Assembly (NCBI RefSeq): GCF_000153105.1
Contig: NZ_CH672376.1
Coordinates: 3,363,148-3,427,147 of the forward strand
From: Blastopirellula marina DSM 3645
GTDB taxonomy: Bacteria; Planctomycetota; Planctomycetia; Pirellulales; Pirellulaceae
DNA length: 64,000 bases
Reading direction: 5' to 3'
Shown here piece after piece: positions 1-9,590 of this stretch; position 1 is the first letter of the stretch, and the number at the start of each line of letters is the position of its first letter. The translations under genes were made by a program, and so were the position numbers. The notes under the pieces were generated by a model, which was not told the origin of the DNA, ran no database searches, and saw nothing but the letters and a program-made list of their open reading frames with translations.

Positions 1-538
1 TCTGTTTCAGCGCGAGAAAGGAAGAGGTCGCGGCTGGGGTCATAATGAAGTGACGCAGAGAGACGGTTGGAATTGTTGCGGCTGGTCGTCCATCCGCTGG
101 AAGGTAAATCAACCACGCGGTAGCGTCAGAGAATGGAAGTCGGAGTGATTCCATCGCTGCCGAGTTTGGGAGTGGTAGAAAGAGAAGACTTTGGCTGAAA
201 AAGGCCAGTGGCACGCGAAACAAGGTCGTTGGACAGTGCCCCTCAGCCGTTTCTTAAGTTGTGCAATTTTGGTGAAGAGAAGAATAGAACGCGGCAGAGC
301 CACGGATGACGAGCGGCAACACACGGTAGGAATCATGCGAAAAACCATCACACTAGCCCATTGCCCCAGCGAGGGAATGCGGCTCGCCGCTTCAATCCGT
401 TTTCGAATCGCCAGCCGCATTCCCTCGCTCGCGCAACGGGCTAGTGTTCCATCGGTTCTCGATAGCGCAACTTCATGGCTCGCGCTGCGGGCTAAGACCA
501 GTGAGTTCCGAAGCGGCAAGATCGATCGTGCGCCGGCC
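1..538. other. Non-coding end region with repeats
   Basis: No credible gene is seen in this stretch. Two overlapping open frames on opposite strands exist, but they run through the inverted repeat at 350-447 and their translations resemble no known family. The region lies downstream of the amylosucrase-like gene, which ends at 539 on the minus strand, so it may contain that gene's 3' untranslated region. It seems to be a landing place for short palindromic repeats. Confidence 0.6.
350..447. repeat. Long imperfect inverted repeat, REP-like
   Basis: The left arm at 350-384 and the right arm at 413-447 are reverse complements over 35 bp with about three mismatches, separated by 28 nt. The inner 17 bp (AGCGAGGGAATGCGGCT at 368-384 and its complement at 413-429) match perfectly. 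The outer part reads CTAGCCC(A/G)TTGC. A third related module at 478-494 (GCTCGCGCTGCGGGCTA) repeats the outer part of the right arm, 427-443, with two differences. Transcribed, the element would fold into a long hairpin. The structure is seen directly; assignment to a dispersed REP/MITE-like family is inference, because no second full copy lies in this window. Confidence 0.75.
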
Positions 539-2494
539 TTAGCTGGGGCGCATGAGGACTAACATTTGATACGGGCCCATCTTTAGTTCGTGGGTCGCGG
601 TGACGGTTTGTCCTGAGAGGATATCGATGACCGTTTTGCGGAGTCCGAGCATTCGCAGATGACGGCCTTCGATCTGCTGTTCTTCTTCGGAGAAGTTCGC
701 CAACACGAGCACCGACGAATCGACGGCGTTGCGGAAGTAGCCGAGCACATGAATGTTACCGGCGTCGACAAATTCGGTTTGGGCGCGGTTCAAGGCGCGG
801 GTTTGTCCGCGGAGATGAACCAGACGCAAGATGTCTTCATAAACGCGGCCCACGATCGATTCGGGATCGTGCCGCTCTTTGGCTCGATCCCAATCGAACT
901 TACCGCGATGAACCCAGCGCGTGTCCCCTAGCTTGTCAACATCTTGCTCGTACGCGTAGTCGTTGAGCGATGCGATGCCGTCTCCCAGGTAGATCAACGG
1001 AATACCGCCGATCGTCATGATCACGCCGTGCAGCAGATGGATTCGCTTGATCGCCAGGTCGATCTCTTTGTCACTTTTTTCCGCGATCGCTTTTTCGAGG
1101 CCTGCCAAGGAAGCACAGGTGCCAGAGACGCGGGCGTCGCCGGTGATTGGATCTTCTTGAAAGGGCAAACCGCGAGCGAAGGAGCCTTCAAACTTGCCGC
1201 AATAGAAGTCGGTCAGAAACCGGCGATGCGAGCTGGCGTCGAAGCCGGCGCCTTCGACATCTTCATTGGAAAACGCCCAGCCGATATCGTCATGGCAGCG
1301 CACGTAGTTGACCCACTCGCAACCGGGATCGATGCGAAAACGCTTTTCGAGCGCGTCACGCAGCGTACGGGTTTCCCGCGTCGCCAACGAATTCCACAGG
1401 AGCGCCATCAGTTGCGGATTGTACGAGAGTTGGCATTCTTTCTCGCTGATGTACGAGCGCACGTCGTCGGGATGGACGATCGCTTCTGACTTGAAGACCA
1501 TCGCCGGCGCGGCGATCCGGACGGCGGCGTTCATGGCGCGCAAGATCGAGTGCGCCTCGGGCAGGTTTTGACAGGTCGTGCCGAGACGTTTCCAGAGAAA
1601 CGCGACGGCATCCATACGCAAGATCTCGACCCCTTGATTGGCCAGAAACAGGGCCTCTTCGATCATGCGATTAAAGAGGGCCGGATTCTCGTAATTCAGG
1701 TCCCACTGATAGTTGTGGAAGGTCGTCCAAATCCATTTCCGCAATTGACTGCGATAGGTAAACGCGCCAGGGTGCTCTTCGGGAAAGATCGCGCCCATGC
1801 TTTTCTCGAACGCTTCCGGCATCGAGCGATCGGGATACATGCGATAGTATTCCTGGCACTCCAGATCGCCCAGCAGCGCTTTGCGAGCCCATTCGTGTTC
1901 GTCCGACGTATGGTTGAGCACGAAATCGAGACAGAGCGAGATCCCGCGATGCCGCAGCTCCGAGGCCAGGTCGGCCAGCTCTTCCATGTTGCCGAGCGCC
2001 GGATTCACTTCGCGATAGCTGCTAACCGCATAGCCGCCGTCGTTATCCCCTTTGGGAGACCGAAACACCGGCATCAGGTGCAGATAGGTGATCCCCATCT
2101 CGGTCAGATAGGGAATGTTGTCGCGAACGCCTTGCAGGTTTTCGGCGAACAAATCGACATAGCACATCGCGCCGGTCATGCGCTGTGATTGATACCACTG
2201 CGGGTCGGCTTCGCGCAGCGCGTCGAGCGCCTTCAGTTCGGACGGCCGATCGAGCCACATCTCGGTGATCGACGTGAGAATCCCTTCCAGATGGAAGTAG
2301 AAGTCATATTGATGGCCGTACAGCGCATAGAGCTGCCGGAACAACTCGGGAAAGTGTTCGTCGATGCGGCGCGTGTAAGTTTCCCACTCGTTCGGTTCGA
2401 TCCGATCGGCGAAGGTCTTCTTGAGTCGCGGGAGTAAGCGCCGCAGTGCGGTCGCTTCACGCGTATGATCGCTGGCCGGGGGCGTCGAGTGCAT
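539..2494 (-). CDS. Amylosucrase-like GH13 glucosyltransferase
   Basis: A protein of about 651 residues, the usual length of amylosucrase, an enzyme that splits sucrose and transfers glucose to an alpha-1,4-glucan. The GH13 barrel is clear: region II LDFVLNHTSDEHEW, the nucleophile Asp in EILRMDAVAF (about residue 295), the acid/base Glu in MVFKSEAIVHPDD (about 337) and the transition-state Asp in VRCHDDIGW (about 402). The N-terminal helical part (LPRLKKTFADR, then YDFYFHLEGIL) fits amylosucrase rather than plain alpha-amylase. I chose the ATG at 2494 because GGAG lies six bases upstream; in-frame starts at 2506 and 2560 are possible. No signal peptide, so cytoplasmic. A related GH13 glucosidase or sucrose hydrolase cannot be excluded. 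Confidence 0.85.
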   Translation of the reverse strand: MHSTPPASDHTREATALRRLLPRLKKTFADRIEPNEWETYTRRIDEHFPELFRQLYALYGHQYDFYFHLEGILTSITEMWLDRPSELKALDALREADPQWYQSQRMTGAMCYVDLFAENLQGVRDNIPYLTEMGITYLHLMPVFRSPKGDNDGGYAVSSYREVNPALGNMEELADLASELRHRGISLCLDFVLNHTSDEHEWARKALLGDLECQEYYRMYPDRSMPEAFEKSMGAIFPEEHPGAFTYRSQLRKWIWTTFHNYQWDLNYENPALFNRMIEEALFLANQGVEILRMDAVAFLWKRLGTTCQNLPEAHSILRAMNAAVRIAAPAMVFKSEAIVHPDDVRSYISEKECQLSYNPQLMALLWNSLATRETRTLRDALEKRFRIDPGCEWVNYVRCHDDIGWAFSNEDVEGAGFDASSHRRFLTDFYCGKFEGSFARGLPFQEDPITGDARVSGTCASLAGLEKAIAEKSDKEIDLAIKRIHLLHGVIMTIGGIPLIYLGDGIASLNDYAYEQDVDKLGDTRWVHRGKFDWDRAKERHDPESIVGRVYEDILRLVHLRGQTRALNRAQTEFVDAGNIHVLGYFRNAVDSSVLVLANFSEEEQQIEGRHLRMLGLRKTVIDILSGQTVTATHELKMGPYQMLVLMRPS

Positions 2495-2729
2495 AGGTTT
2501 CTCCATCGAAGCAAATCTAGCTCGCCTGCCGGGTGCGACAAGTCGAATAATTCCGTGCAACTTTGTTGCAGGGGGATCTCGGGGGGCGACTTAACCGCAA
2601 ATACTAGACACTTTCACCATTGCCTGCAGCATCCCTCAGAGCGAACCAGCGCCGCAAAATCAATCGAATACGACGCTAGGATCGTTACTACAGTATCGCA
2701 GAGTATCCGACAGGTGAACGCCGCTTCGG

Positions 2730-4208
2730 CTATTTACCGGCATCTTTTCGGGTTGCCGGGTCAAATTTTGGGTTCGGTTGCGTCGGAATCTTCGCTTCCG
2801 ACGCGGCGAGCCAAGCCAGCAGATCATTCAAGAGTTCGTCTCGCTTGGCCGTTTCCACCGTCGCCAAATCATGACGCTCGCCGATGTCAGCGGCCAGATT
2901 GTAAAGTTCCACGGCGTGATTGGCGGCCAGGTTTTCGCGCCCCCCGTCAAGGAGCCACTCTTCGTGAAAGAGATGCAGCTTCCAATCGCCCTTGCGGATG
3001 ACGCTGACCGGCCGCGACCGAAAGCCGGTTTGGACATCCAATTCGCGCCCCCGAATCACCGGTCGATCCAGATAGCCAGGAAAGTGCCAAAAGATGCCGG
3101 TTCGCTTCAGCGGGCCTGCGCCAGAGAGGAGCGGTAGCAATGACTCTCCGTCAAGAATTTTGCCGGCCGGAACTGGCGCACCGGCGGCCGCTAAAAAGGT
3201 GGGATAGAAGTCGACATTGATCACCGGCACATCCGACGTGCTGCTCGGCTGGGTGACGCCGGGCCAGCGAATGATCAGCGGTTCGCGAATTCCCCCTTCG
3301 TAGTAACCCCCTTTGCTGCCGCGCAGCGGCTCTTGTGAAGCGGCCTGCGTGGCGCCGTTGTCGCTAGTGAACGCAACCAACGTCTTGTCGGCCAGTTTCA
3401 ATTCATCCAGCTTCGCAAGCAACATGCCGACGCTCGCATCCAAGTCATACGTACAGGCCGCGTACATCGCCCCCGGGTCAAGCTTGCGACGCGTTTTTGC
3501 TTTGAACTTCTCTAGCGTCTCGGCGCGTCCTTGCAACGGTCCATGGATCGCATGATGGGCCAAATAACAGAAGAACGGGCGATCTTGATTCGCTTCGATA
3601 AATTCGCACGCTTTGCGGGTAAGCGTAAACACGCCTTTGGGATCGTCTGGCGGCCCTTTCTTGTTTCCTTCAGAACCTTCTCGCAACTCCCCTTCCCCAA
3701 ACGAGTCGAAGGTCACGTCAAATCCTTGCTCGCTGGGGAGTGCGCCTTCGGGACCGGCGAGATGCCATTTGCCGAAATGCCCAGTCACATAGCCGGCCGC
3801 TTGCAACGCTTCGGCCATCGTGACGTTTTCTTTCGCGAGACCACTTTTGTTGGGCGCCGGAACAAGACGCATCTCACGCTGCTTGCCTCGATCGGTGCTG
3901 CCGACCGCATAGACGTCATGCCGCGGCGTGTAGTTGCCCGAGATCAAACAGGCGCGACTTGGCGCGCAGTTGCCTGCGGACGCATATCCAGAAGTAAAGA
4001 CCATCCCTTCGCCGGCCAGTCGATCGAGGTTTGGCGTCTCAATAAATCCGCGGCCTTGATAGCCGATATCCCTCCAGCCTTGATCGTCAGCGAAGATCAA
4101 GACGATATTCGGCGGCTGCTGAGCGGCGACCGCCAGTGAGAGGTTCAGAGAAACGATGCAGATCGCCAGCCAGGCGAACATCGTGGAGTAGCGAAAACAT
4201 CGCGACAT
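2730..4208 (-). CDS. Secreted formylglycine-dependent sulfatase
   Basis: About 492 residues, with an N-terminal hydrophobic signal sequence (MFAWLAICIVSLNLSLAVAA) followed directly by the sulfatase core. The metal-binding IVLIFADDQGW motif lies at about 34-44, and CAPSR, in which Cys about 81 would be converted to formylglycine, matches the CxPSR consensus. Downstream are GHFGKWHL and FTSDNGA, both typical of type I sulfatases. It would hydrolyse sulfate esters, probably of sulfated polysaccharide, outside the cytoplasm; the substrate is not readable. An in-frame GTG at 4226 would add six residues. Planctomycetes carry many such genes. No anaerobic or FGE-type maturase is visible nearby. It lies about 235 bp upstream of the amylosucrase-like start on the same strand. 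Confidence 0.93.
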   Translation of the reverse strand: MSRCFRYSTMFAWLAICIVSLNLSLAVAAQQPPNIVLIFADDQGWRDIGYQGRGFIETPNLDRLAGEGMVFTSGYASAGNCAPSRACLISGNYTPRHDVYAVGSTDRGKQREMRLVPAPNKSGLAKENVTMAEALQAAGYVTGHFGKWHLAGPEGALPSEQGFDVTFDSFGEGELREGSEGNKKGPPDDPKGVFTLTRKACEFIEANQDRPFFCYLAHHAIHGPLQGRAETLEKFKAKTRRKLDPGAMYAACTYDLDASVGMLLAKLDELKLADKTLVAFTSDNGATQAASQEPLRGSKGGYYEGGIREPLIIRWPGVTQPSSTSDVPVINVDFYPTFLAAAGAPVPAGKILDGESLLPLLSGAGPLKRTGIFWHFPGYLDRPVIRGRELDVQTGFRSRPVSVIRKGDWKLHLFHEEWLLDGGRENLAANHAVELYNLAADIGERHDLATVETAKRDELLNDLLAWLAASEAKIPTQPNPKFDPATRKDAGK

Positions 4209-4753
4209 GAACTCGTCTTTCTTCACAGAAAATGGCGTCCGATCTGCTTGGGTAATTACTCTAGTGTAAATGAGATAGCGACTGGTCTCCCATTGCGTCG
4301 ACGGAGTTGAGCGGAGGAGCTCAATACTACCCGCAGTGTGGCAAAGCAGGCGCCGCTCGAAACAGATCGCTCGTAGAACGAGCGCACGCCGCCTGGGGCG
4401 ACTTCGGCCCCTCTATACATACATATGGGAGCTTCCTTGTGTGTTCATTGTTCGTTACGCGAGATCCTCTCCCTTGCTTTGAGGAATCGCGTAAATACCA
4501 CCAATATGGTTGGGGCAGCTTTCCTGCCGTTGATCTGCACAAATTTCGTTGACATGACTTGTTTGCGGCCCTAGAATCATCGTGTCACATGAATGAACAT
4601 GTCGTTCCATCATGCGGAACAGTGTTCTCTGGGCCGATTTTCCCAGGTTCGCACAGAGCGAGACCCAATCATTGCCCCCCAAAAATCGATAAGGCTGTTT
4701 ATTCAAATTCAATAGTCCTAGCGCTCATTTTCCTTTTCTTGTTGGAGTATTCG
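4209..4753. other. Divergent intergenic region
   Basis: About 545 bp between the sulfatase (minus) and the first DUF1559 gene (plus). I see no convincing gene; an upstream in-frame extension of the DUF1559 frame exists but lacks family character. The only clear signal is the plus-strand promoter at 4549-4577, which implies a leader of about 170 nt before the ATG at 4754. No promoter for the sulfatase was confidently recognised. Confidence 0.6.
4549..4577 (+). promoter_or_regulatory. Sigma-70-type promoter of DUF1559-PSD1 operon
   Basis: TTGACA at 4549-4554, then 17 bp, then TAGAAT at 4572-4577. The -35 is perfect consensus, the -10 differs at one position, and the spacer is optimal. Transcription would start near 4584. 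It faces the DUF1559, lipoprotein, PSD1 and DUF1501 genes. Seen in sequence; activity is inference. Confidence 0.65.
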
Positions 4754-5725
4754 ATGGCAACGTTTTTCATTTCGACTCCCACCAGACGGCGTCGATCAGG
4801 CTTTACGCTGGTCGAGTTGCTCGTGGTGATTGCAATCATCGGCGTTTTAATCGCGTTATTGCTTCCGGCAGTGCAGCAGGCCCGCGAAGCGGCGCGGCGG
4901 ATCAGTTGCTCCAATAACTTGAAGCAACTCGGATTGGCGATGCACAACTATCACGATACGCATCTGAAGTTTCCGTACGCCTATCGTACGCTCGACAGTC
5001 CGCCGGGACCGAGCGGCGTGTCGGGCGGCCAGTCGCATTGCCGCGATACCTGGTTCCATCGCATCCTACCGATGCTAGAGCAGAACGCGCTTTACGATGG
5101 TTATGAGGCCGACCATACCCAGTTCGTCAACAACATTTCTCCTGCTTCGCTCATGACAATCAAGGTATCGTCGCTGGTTTGCCCGTCGAATCCTGAGTAT
5201 GGCGGCGCCGGCGCAAATCAGGCGAATGGTTTCCAAGGAACCTATGGCGTCTGTCTGAGCGGTTCAGGAACGACAGGAGTCACGACTGCAACGGCGGGTC
5301 AAGGAATGTTCTTCCTCGAATCGAAAACGAATTTGCGCGACGTGACCGATGGTACGACCAATACGATCATGGCCGGTGAAGGAATTGCACGCCCCATGGA
5401 TAACGTTGCTGGTCATGGTGATTTAGGGCAGTACTGGGGAGGCGCAAGTTGGGGCGGCACGGGCTTCACGACCGCCGAACCGCCGAATACCACGCTGCCT
5501 GATCGACCGCATAGCTGCAAGTCGACCACCGTATTGCAGGCTCCTTGCATGTCGACCTCATCGACACGCGGTGAACAATATAACTTCACACGCAGTTATC
5601 ATCCCGGCGGCGTTCAAGTCGTGCTGGCCGACGCTTCGGTCCGGTTCGCACCAGAAACGATCGATACTCCGCTCTTTCAAAATCTGGGAAACAAGGCCGA
5701 TTCCAACGTGATCGGCGATTGGTAG
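4754..5725 (+). CDS. DUF1559 H-X9-DG pseudopilin-like protein (copy 1)
   Basis: 323 residues. The N terminus is a type IV pilin-like class III signal: a short basic leader (TRRRRSG), then [20 protein letters not shown] with Glu at +5, as in prepilins processed by PilD-type peptidases, then the family's QQAREAARR. The C terminus has the H-X9-D/G motif (HPGGVQVVLADASVRF), here with Ala instead of the usual Gly. The start at 4754 is supported by GGAG seven bases upstream. The family is greatly expanded in Planctomycetes, is thought to be envelope-anchored, and has no established biochemical role. First gene of a probable operon with the lipoprotein at 5832 and the PSD1/DUF1501 pair. Confidence 0.93.
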   Translation: MATFFISTPTRRRRSGFTLVELLVVIAIIGVLIALLLPAVQQAREAARRISCSNNLKQLGLAMHNYHDTHLKFPYAYRTLDSPPGPSGVSGGQSHCRDTWFHRILPMLEQNALYDGYEADHTQFVNNISPASLMTIKVSSLVCPSNPEYGGAGANQANGFQGTYGVCLSGSGTTGVTTATAGQGMFFLESKTNLRDVTDGTTNTIMAGEGIARPMDNVAGHGDLGQYWGGASWGGTGFTTAEPPNTTLPDRPHSCKSTTVLQAPCMSTSSTRGEQYNFTRSYHPGGVQVVLADASVRFAPETIDTPLFQNLGNKADSNVIGDW

Positions 5726-5744
5726 TCCGTTCTCTACCAAATCG

Positions 5745-5774
5745 AGCGGCCTCGTGAATTGCGACCAGGCCGCT
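5745..5774 (+). terminator. Hairpin between DUF1559 and lipoprotein genes
   Basis: Perfect 8-bp arms AGCGGCCT (5745-5752) and AGGCCGCT (5767-5774) around a 14-nt loop, 19 bp after the DUF1559 stop. There is no immediate U-run, only a T-rich stretch about 15 nt later. It could be an attenuator or an mRNA-stabilising hairpin that sets different expression of the two genes. Confidence 0.35.
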
Positions 5775-5831
5775 TCACGACGACATCGTTCTTTTCTTGA
5801 ATACGTCTATTCTTTGTGAGCGAGTGGGGTG

Positions 5832-6248
5832 ATGAAAGTGAATTTAGTGGTTTTGGGAATCGTGGCGGCAGTGGCCATGACTCTGACAGGTTGCGGCGAA
5901 CAATTGGATTCGGAAGGCTATTTTGTTGTTTCTGGGGAAGCGACCTGGAACGGCGACCCCATCAACGATGGACTAGTCATATTTCGAACGACGGAGAATG
6001 GCCGAAAGAATGTCGCCGCAGCGATCAATGACGGCAAGTTTGAAGTAAAGATTCAGCCAGGCAAAAAATCGGTGGAAATTACCGCGATGCGTGAAGTTCC
6101 CGGCAAGTTTTCGGTAGGAGCCTCTGGAGAGAAAGTTCCCGCCACTGAGTCGTTTATTCCGAAGCAGTTCAATACCGAAACCGAGATCGCCGTGGACATC
6201 GCTTTTCCGGACACGCAAGAGTTGAAGTTTGAATTGAAAAGTCCCTAG
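5832..6248 (+). CDS. Small lipoprotein paired with DUF1559 (copy 1)
   Basis: About 138 residues. A signal peptide ends in a lipobox (MTLTGC), so the mature protein should be lipidated and exported. After it comes a small all-beta segment of the type annotated in planctomycetes as carboxypeptidase-regulatory-like or transthyretin-like: VVSGEATWNGDPINDGLVIF, then FEVKIQPGKKSVEI, then a polar tail with PKQFN. This repeats the pattern of the lipoproteins at 25919 and 53999. It follows the DUF1559 gene by 106 bp. The ATG at 5832 is preceded by an in-frame GTG at 5829. Function unknown; a partner of the DUF1559 protein is inferred from repeated pairing. Confidence 0.8.
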   Translation: MKVNLVVLGIVAAVAMTLTGCGEQLDSEGYFVVSGEATWNGDPINDGLVIFRTTENGRKNVAAAINDGKFEVKIQPGKKSVEITAMREVPGKFSVGASGEKVPATESFIPKQFNTETEIAVDIAFPDTQELKFELKSP

Positions 6249-6404
6249 TGAATCGTAAGAACGGTTCGCTTTCGACGCCAATGAGTTAAAAACTGGTCGT
6301 GCATCGGAGTTCGCAATATCGGATCCTCAAATGCAATCATGAAAAGCTCCCCTGCCGCGCCCGCCAAACGCCCGCCAATTCCACTTCCTACGAGAAGAGC
6401 AAGC

Positions 6405-9400
6405 ATGCGAACTCCAATGCGCAGGACGCTCTGTTTTTTAACGCTGCTCACGAGTCAGCTGTTCGCCGCTGGTCTTTTCGCCGATGACGATCAGGCTGCT
6501 GGAATTCGATTTTTCGAGCAAAAAATTCGTCCGATGCTAGTGAAGCATTGCTACGAATGCCCATGCGGCCGACTCGACTCCTTTGCAAGGTGGATTGCAA
6601 CTGGATTCCAAAGAAGCGCTGCATCTTGGCGGTGATTCCGGCGCGTCAATCGTGCCGGGCAAACCCGAAGAAAGCTTGCTGATCGAAACGCTGCACTACG
6701 ATCCGCTCGGCTATCAAATGCCGCCGAAGGGGAAACTGCCGGCCGAAGTGATCGCCGACTTTGAAAAGTGGATCGAAATGGGTGCGCCTGATCCGCGTAC
6801 AGAAGATGCGCCGCAAGTCGTTCGCAAAGATTTTGATATCGATTCGCGGCGCGACTTTTGGTCGTTCCAACCTCCGCACGCTTATCCTGCGCCGGAAGTG
6901 AAGGAGAACGACTGGCCGCACGGCAAACTTGATTACTTCGTGTTGGCGAAGCTCGAAGCCGAGGGACTGACCCCCGCGCCGGCAGCCGATCGCCGCACGC
7001 TGATCCGTCGGGCCTATTTTGATCTGGTCGGATTGCCGCCAACCTACGCCGAAATCGAACAGTTTGCTGCGGACCCAGATCCGCACGCTTACGAGAAGCT
7101 GATCGACAAGTTGCTCGACTCGCCGCATTATGGCGAACGTTGGGCGCGGCATTGGTTAGACGTCGTGCGATATGCCGAGGACAACGTCAACATGGGCCCG
7201 CACAATGGCCCCTACCCCAACGCTTATCGCTATCGTGATTGGGTGGTTGCGGCGATCAACCAGGACGTGCCGTACGACCAGTTCTTACGTCGTCAATTGG
7301 CGACAGATTTTCTGGACCAGACGGGCCGCGACGATCTGCCGGCGCTGGGACTGATTGGTCTTTCGCCCCAAAATCACAAAGAGTTGATGTTGGCTCAAAT
7401 CTCGCTCGAAGGCGTCTACGCCGACGAATGGGAAGATCGTGTCGACGTTGTCAGTCGCGGGCTGCTGGGATTGACGGTCGCCTGTGCGCGATGTCATGAC
7501 CACAAGTATGACCCGATCGCGGCGAAAGACTACTATGCCTTGGCCGGCGTATTTGCGTCGGTGCGACAAACGACCCAACCGCTGATCTCGGATGAAGAAA
7601 TCGCCGAATCTCAACCCGCCCGCGATGAAGTCGCCGCCCTGGATGCGGAAATCACGGCGATCAAAACCACGATTAAGGAATGGAAGACAGATCAGACGAA
7701 CGCCGCACCAACCAAGAAGCTGGCGATCGAAAATCAAATCAAAGAGCAAACGGCGTTGATTGCTGAGAAAGCAGCGCAGATTAAGCAAATCAAGGCTTCA
7801 ACGCCGGGCTTTGTAATTCCGGTCGCCGATGTGGTGACGGAAGAGCAAGTTCGGATCGAACCGCTCAATGAAACACATCAACAAATCGTCTTTCATCCCA
7901 ATCAGCCGCGCGACTTGCCCCTGTTTATTCGCGGCAATATTTCGACACCCGGCGAGACCGTGCGTCGCCGCTTTGTCGAAGTGCTGACCCCAGGCGAACC
8001 ACAGCCGTTTGAGAATGGAAGCGGACGCCTAGAACTGGCCGACGCGATTGTCGCGCGGGAAAATCCGCTGACCGCTCGGGTGTTGGTGAATCGAATCTGG
8101 ATGTGGCATTTTGGCGAGGGACTGGTCGACACGCCGAGTAATTTCGGCGCAACCGGATCGGCGCCAAGTCATCCGCAATTGTTGGATGATTTGGCGGTGC
8201 GCTTCATGGATCAAAGGTGGTCGCTCAAACGGCTGCATCGCGAAATCATGCTATCGGCCACGTATCGCCAAGCTTCCGAGGGGCCAACTTCGCCAATCGC
8301 GACAGAGATCGATCCTGAAAACCGACTGCTGAGTCACTTTAATCGGCAGAGACTCGACGCCGAGTCGTATCACGATTCGGTGCTAGCGGCCGGCGGCGGA
8401 CTCGATCTGACCATGGGCGGCCTCTCCGGCGACATCGACGAGCCGCAGTTTCGCCGCCGCGCGATCTACGCCAAGATATCGCGAAAATCGCTCAGCCAGT
8501 ACCTGCAGATGTACGACTTTCCGGATCCGACCATCCATGCCGAAGGTCGTGTCGAAACGATGACGGCCCTGCAGCAACTATTCATGATGAACTCGCCGTT
8601 CGCCAAACGTCAGGCGGTTCGCTTGGCCCAACAGACGAGCGCCGGCGATCTTGACGCACGAATCGCGTCGATCCATCAAACCCTGTTTGGTCGCAATCCG
8701 ACGGCGGAGGAAGTCGCCGTCGCCAAGCAGTATCTTCGTCGTGAACAGACTCCCACGGACAATCCATCGACTCCTTCCTATTCCCCTCCCCGCTTCGCTG
8801 GTGCGCGGGTTCGAGCGGACGTGCCGAATCTGGGAGCGGCCTACTCGGTCGATTTTTGGATTCGCAACGAGTTGCCGGTGACGGATCGCCCGATCACGGG
8901 TTATTTCTTTTCGCGCGGCGAGTCTGCTTCGATCTCGGCGGACGGCGATCATTTGGGAATCGCCGGCACAAGTCCGGCAAATTCCGCCGGGAAGTTGTTG
9001 TTCTTTACCGGCAACCGTGACAAACGACACTTTGTTGGGCGAACCACGCTGACGCCGGACCAGTGGTATCACGTAACTCTGGTCCGTGACGGCGATCAAG
9101 TGCGAGGCTATTTGAACGGCGATCCCGAGCCGGAGTTCGTGGGAAGCGCACCCGCGTCGTTTGACGCCAAGATTGGCGAACTCTACCTCGGGGGACGTTC
9201 TGATCGATTTGCCAATTTCCATGGACAGATCGCTGCGATGGCGATCTTTGATCGCGCTTTCACGGCTGCCGAAATTGTGCAACTCCATCAAGACTCGAAG
9301 GCCGGCGACGATACGACGAACTATGTCGATTACTCGACGTCGATTCTCGATCTGACGCCTGCCGCTTATTGGCCGTTGTACGAGACAAGCAGCTTGGCGG

Positions 9401-9540
9401 CGACAATTCGCGATGCGACGGCGCATCAGCGTCATGGGCAATACGAGGGGAAATCGCCTGTCGGATATGGCCAGAACAACCTTTGGGTGTTGTATTGCCA
9501 TGCTTTGCTTTGCAGTAACGAGATGCTGTTTGTTGACTAA
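6405..9540 (+). pseudogene. PSD1/DUF1549/DUF1553 cytochrome-like protein, frameshifted
   Basis: A planctomycete cytochrome C (PSD1) protein broken by one frameshift. The first frame gives a signal peptide (MRRTLCFLTLLTSQLFAAG) and FFEQKIRPMLVKHCYEC, then goes out of frame at a CCC run (6560-6562). Removing one C restores CYECHAADSTPLQGGLQLDS, the expected CxxCH haem site, and joins the long second frame ending at 9540. That frame carries PGKPEESLL and MPPKGKL, then DUF1549 (RRAYFDLVGLPP, HYGERWARHWLD, CARCHDHKYDP), a charged coiled coil (about nt 7630-7800), DUF1553 (ENPLTARVLVNRIWMWHFG), a LamG-type domain (about nt 8790-9330) and the family's terminal LLCSNEMLFVD. It may be truly inactive or a sequencing error. 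The family is usually co-transcribed with DUF1501; its biochemistry is unproven. Confidence 0.85.
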
Positions 9541-9590
9541 AAGCCGCGGCTTAATGTTCGCCATTTTACCCCGCACCGTCGGAGCGACTT

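Noticed and set aside
109-562. Two opposite small open frames near the window start
   Set aside because: They are carried by the inverted repeat and have no ribosome-binding site or recognisable product.
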